From the NCBI RefSeq assembly GCF_014654205.1, contig NZ_BNAW01000015.1, positions 1 to 64,000 on the forward strand: 64,000 nt of DNA. Direction: 5' to 3'. The DNA comes from Amycolatopsis bullii. Lineage in GTDB: Bacteria; Actinomycetota; Actinomycetes; Mycobacteriales; Pseudonocardiaceae. Below, in pieces: positions 60,984 to 64,000 of this stretch. Below the pieces are notes generated by a model that saw only the letters and a list, made by a program, of their open reading frames with translations, did no database searches and was not told the DNA's origin. Both the position numbers and the translations under genes were made by a program. Position 1 is the first letter of the stretch, and the number at the start of each line of letters is the position of its first letter.

Positions 60984-61029
60984 CCGGGGCTCCGCCCCGG
61001 GCCGGGGGCTCCGCCACCCGGAACCCCCG
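60984..61029 (-). terminator. Terminator-like hairpins after thiG
   Basis: A perfect CCGGGGC-TCC-GCCCCGG hairpin (60984-61000) and a larger imperfect one with CGGGGG/CCCCCG ends lie 12 bp and more beyond the thiG stop, before the MarR promoter. Confidence 0.65.
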
Positions 61030-61040
61030 AAAGCAGCAGT

Positions 61041-61799
61041 TCACCGAGGTGGACTCGAAGCCTGCGCCCAGAAGCGTTGCGGCACCCGCCCCGCGCCCCG
61101 GGCCAGGTGACCGGCGACGACGGCGGAACGCATCGCCGACGCCATCCGCTCGGGATCCGCCGCCCGGGTGACCGCCGTGGACAGCAGGACGGCGTCGCAC
61201 CCGAGCTCCATCGCCAGCGTCGCATCGGACGCCGTGCCGATTCCGGCGTCCAGGATCACCGGGACGCCCGCCCGCGAAACGATCAGCTCGATGTTGTGCG
61301 GATTCCGGATGCCGAGGCCGGTGCCGATCGGCGCGCCCAGCGGCATCACCGCGGCGCAGCCGGCCTCCTCCAGGCGCAGCGCGAGCACCGGGTCGTCGTT
61401 CGTGTAGGCGAACACGGTGAACCCGTCGGCAGCCAGCCGTTCGGCGGCGTCGAGGGTCTCGATCGGGTCCGGGAGCAGCGTCCGGTCGTCGGCGTGCACC
61501 TCGAGCTTGATCAGGTCGGTTTCCAGCGCCTCGCGGGCGAGCTGCGCGGTGAGCACGGCTTCGGCCGCCGTCCGGCAGCCCGCGGTGTTCGGCAGCAGCT
61601 CGATGCCGAGCCTCGTCAGGAGTTCGAGGACACCCGAGCCGCCTTCGGCGTCGGCGCGGCGCATGGCGACCGTGGTCAGCTCGGTGCCGGACGCGACGAG
61701 CGCGCGTTCCAGCACGGCGAGGTTGGCCGCGCCACCGGTGCCGATGATCAGCCGGGACGTCAGCTTGGTCGTGCCGATGACCAGTGGTTCTTCGTCCAT
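61041..61799 (-). CDS. thiG: Thiazole synthase
   Basis: A 252-residue TIM-barrel enzyme. The active-site Lys lies in LIKLEVHAD (about 98) and phosphate binding in VILDAGIGTASDA; MPLGAPIGTGLG and NPHNIEL are conserved. It builds the thiazole phosphate from DXP, ThiS thiocarboxylate and the glycine imine made by ThiO. It starts one base after the thiS stop, last in the thiO-thiS-thiG operon. Confidence 0.96.
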   Translation of the reverse strand: MDEEPLVIGTTKLTSRLIIGTGGAANLAVLERALVASGTELTTVAMRRADAEGGSGVLELLTRLGIELLPNTAGCRTAAEAVLTAQLAREALETDLIKLEVHADDRTLLPDPIETLDAAERLAADGFTVFAYTNDDPVLALRLEEAGCAAVMPLGAPIGTGLGIRNPHNIELIVSRAGVPVILDAGIGTASDATLAMELGCDAVLLSTAVTRAADPERMASAMRSAVVAGHLARGAGRVPQRFWAQASSPPR

Positions 61800-61800
61800 T

Positions 61801-62001
61801 TCAGCCTCCCTGGACCGCGGTGAGCACGTCGAGGACCGCCCCCTTGGGCACGGCGGTGGTGGCCCAGTCGGCGCGGCGGACGACGACCCCGTCGACCGCG
61901 ACGGCGATGCCGGGCCGCTGCCCGCCGGTCGCGTCGAGGACGTCGGCGACGGTGGCGCCGTCCGGGAACGCCGTCCACTCGCCGTTGAGCTTGATCTCCA
62001 T
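61801..62001 (-). CDS. thiS: Sulfur carrier protein ThiS
   Basis: A 66-residue ubiquitin-fold carrier ending in the required Gly-Gly (TAVQGG), which is thiocarboxylated to donate sulfur. It starts MEIKLNGEWTAFPDG; ATG 62001 is 8 nt from AAGGAG, and GTG 62004 one codon earlier is possible. The start overlaps the thiO stop (TGATG). Confidence 0.94.
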   Translation of the reverse strand: MEIKLNGEWTAFPDGATVADVLDATGGQRPGIAVAVDGVVVRRADWATTAVPKGAVLDVLTAVQGG

Positions 62002-63074
62002 CACTCGTGCTCCTTCAGGTGCAGGCGGGCGGGGGACGCGGCTTCGGTGCCTGCCGGCGGCGCCTCCCCCTCGAGCCAGGCGACCACGGCGTCCGCGGTC
62101 ACCGGGGCCATCAGCAGGCCGTTGCGGTGGTGCCCGGTCGCGGCGAAGACACCGTCGTCCAGGACACCCAGGTACGGCAGCGCGTCCCGGCTGCCGGCCC
62201 GCAGGCCGGCGGCGGTCTCGGTCAGCTCGTACTCGGTGATCGCGGGGAAGACGCGTTCGGCGCCTTCGAGCAGCTCGCGCACGCCGCGGGCGGTGACGGC
62301 CCGGTCGAACCCGGCCTCGTACTGGGTGGCGCCGAGGACGAGCTCGGAGTCGCCCCGCGGGACGAGGTAGATCGGGCGGCCTTCGACGACGGCCCGGACG
62401 GTGTGCGCAGGCGGTGGCAGGCAGCCGTGGCGGGGCTTGAGCCGCAGGATCTCGCCCTTGAGCGGGCGGACGGCGCCGGCGAGCCGGGGGTGCAGCTGCC
62501 CGGTCCAGGCGCCCGCGGCGAGCACGACGGCTTCGGCGTCCGGGAGTTCTTCGACGCGCTCTTGCCGGAACCGGACATGGTGGTGCACACAGGCGGCGTA
62601 CAGGGCTTGCAGGAGTTTCCGGTTGTCCACGGCCAGGTCGCCGGGGACGTGCAGTCCACTTCGGACGGATCCGAGGCCGGGTTCGAGCCGCTTGGCTTCC
62701 CGGCCGGTGAGCCGCTCGGCCGTGCGGCCCATTTCGCCGAGGTGGCGGGCGAGAATTTCGAGGTGCCCGGCGTCGGCACTGTCGAAGGCGACGACGAGCG
62801 TGCCATGCTCGGCCAGACCGGGGTCAAAGCCCTCTTTCCGCAGGTCACGGGCGAAGTCCGGCCAGCGTCTCAGCGACTCTTCGCCGAGGCGGAGGACGTC
62901 CTCCTCGCCCGGCCAGGCCTCGGTGACCGGGGCGAGCATGCCGCCGGCCAGCCAGGACGCCCCGCCGCGCGCGGGTTCGGGGTCGTACAGGGTGACTTTT
63001 CGACCGGTGCGTGCGGCACGCCACGCCGTGGACAGGCCGATCACGCCGCCGCCCACCACTGCCAGGTTCGTCAT
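62001..63074 (-). CDS. thiO: Glycine oxidase
   Basis: A 357-residue FAD-dependent oxidase of the DAO fold. The N-terminal GGGVIGLSTAWRAARTG binds FAD, and LKGEILRLKPR, YLVPRGDSELVLGATQ and ATGHHRNGLLMAPVTA are typical of ThiO. It oxidises glycine to the imine used by ThiG. First gene of the operon, preceded by a TPP riboswitch on the same strand. Confidence 0.95.
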   Translation of the reverse strand: MTNLAVVGGGVIGLSTAWRAARTGRKVTLYDPEPARGGASWLAGGMLAPVTEAWPGEEDVLRLGEESLRRWPDFARDLRKEGFDPGLAEHGTLVVAFDSADAGHLEILARHLGEMGRTAERLTGREAKRLEPGLGSVRSGLHVPGDLAVDNRKLLQALYAACVHHHVRFRQERVEELPDAEAVVLAAGAWTGQLHPRLAGAVRPLKGEILRLKPRHGCLPPPAHTVRAVVEGRPIYLVPRGDSELVLGATQYEAGFDRAVTARGVRELLEGAERVFPAITEYELTETAAGLRAGSRDALPYLGVLDDGVFAATGHHRNGLLMAPVTADAVVAWLEGEAPPAGTEAASPARLHLKEHE

Positions 63075-63079
63075 GGAAT

Positions 63080-63168
63080 CACGCTCCCTGCGCCGGCATG
63101 ACCCGGATCAGGTTCCACGGTCGGAGCGGCAGCTCCCTCTCAGCCCGTGCCTCGGGCTCCCGTGCGGA
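63080..63168 (-). promoter_or_regulatory. TPP riboswitch upstream of thiO
   Basis: On the minus strand the order is ACGGGAGCCCG, GGGCTGAGAGGGA, ACCGTGGAACCTGATCCGGG, TCATGCCGGCGCAGGGAG. The final GGGAG is 9 nt from the thiO ATG, suggesting control of translation start of thiO-thiS-thiG by thiamine diphosphate. Confidence 0.95.
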
Positions 63169-63191
63169 CACCCTCACCCTAACGCGCGAGG

Positions 63192-63197
63192 TACGGT
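63192..63197 (+). promoter_or_regulatory. Candidate -10 box of thiE (leaderless)
   Basis: TACGGT lies 7 nt before ATG 63205, with no ribosome site. thiE would thus escape the riboswitch that controls the divergent thiO operon. Confidence 0.5.
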
Positions 63198-63204
63198 CGC
63201 CGCT

Positions 63205-63864
63205 ATGCCCGCCCTCTCCGGTGACAAGATCCGCGCCCGCCTCGACGCGGCGCGCCTTTACCTCTGCACGGACGCCCGCACTTCCCGCGGCGACTTGGCT
63301 GCCTTCGCCGACGCGGCCCTCGCGGGCGGCGTCGACATCATCCAGCTGCGCGACAAGACCGGCGCCCTGGAGGCGGCCGGCGAGATCGCCGCGCTGGAGG
63401 TGCTGGCGGAGGCGTGCGCCCGGCACGGGGCGCTGCTGTCGGTGAACGACCGCGCCGACGTGGCGCTGGCGGTCGGCGCCGACGTGCTGCACCTGGGCCA
63501 GGACGACATCCCGGTGCCGCTGGCCCGCCGCGTCCTGGGTGACGACGTGGTGATCGGCCGGTCGACGCACTCGCTCGACCAGGCCCTCGCGGCGGCCGCG
63601 GAGCCCGGCGTGGACTACTTCTGCACAGGCCCCTGCTGGCCGACACCGACCAAGCCGGGCCGGCCGGCACCGGGCCTGGACCTGGTCCGCGACACGGCGG
63701 CCTGGGCTCCGGAGCGGCCGTGGTTCGCCATCGGCGGCATCGACGGCGACCGGCTGCCTTCGGTGCTCGAGGCGGGCGCGTCGCGGATCGTGGTCGTCCG
63801 GGCGATCACCGAGGCCGAGGACCCCGAGGCCGCGGCCCGCGCACTGCGGGCCGCGCTGCCCTGA
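63205..63864 (+). CDS. thiE: Thiamine-phosphate synthase
   Basis: A 219-residue TIM-barrel enzyme joining HMP-PP and thiazole phosphate. LYLCTDARTSRGDL, IIQLRDKTG (diphosphate-binding), LSVNDRADVALAVGADVLHLGQDD in part, IGRSTHS and YFCTGPCWPTPTKPGRPAPG are typical. It is divergent from thiO, as in M. tuberculosis. The stop is one base from the end of a convergent gene that leaves the window. Confidence 0.95.
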   Translation: MPALSGDKIRARLDAARLYLCTDARTSRGDLAAFADAALAGGVDIIQLRDKTGALEAAGEIAALEVLAEACARHGALLSVNDRADVALAVGADVLHLGQDDIPVPLARRVLGDDVVIGRSTHSLDQALAAAAEPGVDYFCTGPCWPTPTKPGRPAPGLDLVRDTAAWAPERPWFAIGGIDGDRLPSVLEAGASRIVVVRAITEAEDPEAAARALRAALP

Positions 63865-63865
63865 G

Positions 63866-64000
63866 TCACGGGGTCGGCGTCGTCGCCGCGCCCTTGCTGG
63901 TCGGCGGGGTCGCCGTGGTGGCCGGGGCCGAGGTCGACGGCTGCTCGGTCGTCGTGCCCGGGGTGGTCGACGGGGTCTCGGACGACGTCGTCGGCGGGTT
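63866..64000 (-). CDS. C-terminal end of a Thr/Pro/Ser-rich protein (5' part outside window)
   Basis: The last 44 codons of a minus-strand gene ending TGA at 63868-63866: low-complexity Thr/Pro/Ser/Ala sequence (NPPTTSSETPSTTPGTTTEQ, then TSAPATTATPPTSKGAATTP). This is typical of an extracellular linker or tail of a secreted or membrane protein. No family can be named from this fragment. It converges with thiE. Confidence 0.6.
   Translation of the reverse strand, partial: NPPTTSSETPSTTPGTTTEQPSTSAPATTATPPTSKGAATTPTP

Overview
The window is about 70% G+C, uses many GTG and TTG starts, and carries gene families typical of actinobacteria: a conservon, XRE/DUF397 pairs, DUF742, DUF3263 and an XPB-type helicase. 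The family mix and protein sequences point to a member of the Pseudonocardiaceae, most likely Amycolatopsis; this is inference, because no rRNA gene is present. No transposase, integrase, phage gene, tRNA or CRISPR array was seen, so this reads as chromosomal core interleaved with lineage-specific regulators.

Region 1-21.7 kb is a signalling and uptake zone. On the minus strand lies a complete conservon: a nitrate/nitrite-sensor-type histidine kinase, a roadblock protein, a DUF742 protein and a small GTPase, followed by a second roadblock gene and a disordered protein with four 63-bp tandem repeats that runs off the left edge. The kinase is divergent from a lipoprotein/permease/permease/ATPase importer. 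Then come a benzoylformate-decarboxylase-like TPP enzyme, an XRE/DUF397 pair, a secreted sedolisin, a TPR protein and CutC. At 17.8-21.7 kb a second kinase of the same type is again divergent from a homologous solute-binding lipoprotein, this time without permeases.

Region 21.7-35.3 kb is mixed: an XPB-like helicase, an ankyrin protein, a NarL-type two-component system, a DedA protein, DUF4253 and DUF72 proteins, a SARP/NB-ARC/TPR regulator with an apparent one-base frameshift, menC, a nucleotidyltransferase and small membrane proteins. A gene-free stretch (27963-28642) holds G-rich quasi-repeats and a large nested inverted repeat.

Region 35.4-64 kb keeps the backbone of the Mycobacterium tuberculosis thiE-groEL2 neighbourhood: groEL with two CIRCE operators, moeA, psd, pssA, a Cdc48-like ATPase, LytR_C and DUF3263 genes, def, thiC-thiD and thiO-thiS-thiG/thiE. 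Both thiC and thiO follow TPP riboswitches. Lineage-specific genes are inserted between these: a Ser/Thr kinase, a cold-shock protein, AIM24 proteins, an ArsR-MFS pair, a glucoamylase, an HtrA-like protease, an HxlR regulator with an oxidoreductase, a secreted phospholipase C-like protein, a second thiD, a voltage-gated-channel homologue and a MarR regulator.

The most unusual signals are non-coding. Intergenic repeats with an exact 21-bp period, in inverted blocks, flank the Cdc48-like gene. A three-copy hairpin family sits at gene ends. A perfect 26-bp palindrome lies inside a kinase reading frame. A roughly 146-bp nested inverted repeat lies downstream of the DUF4253 gene.
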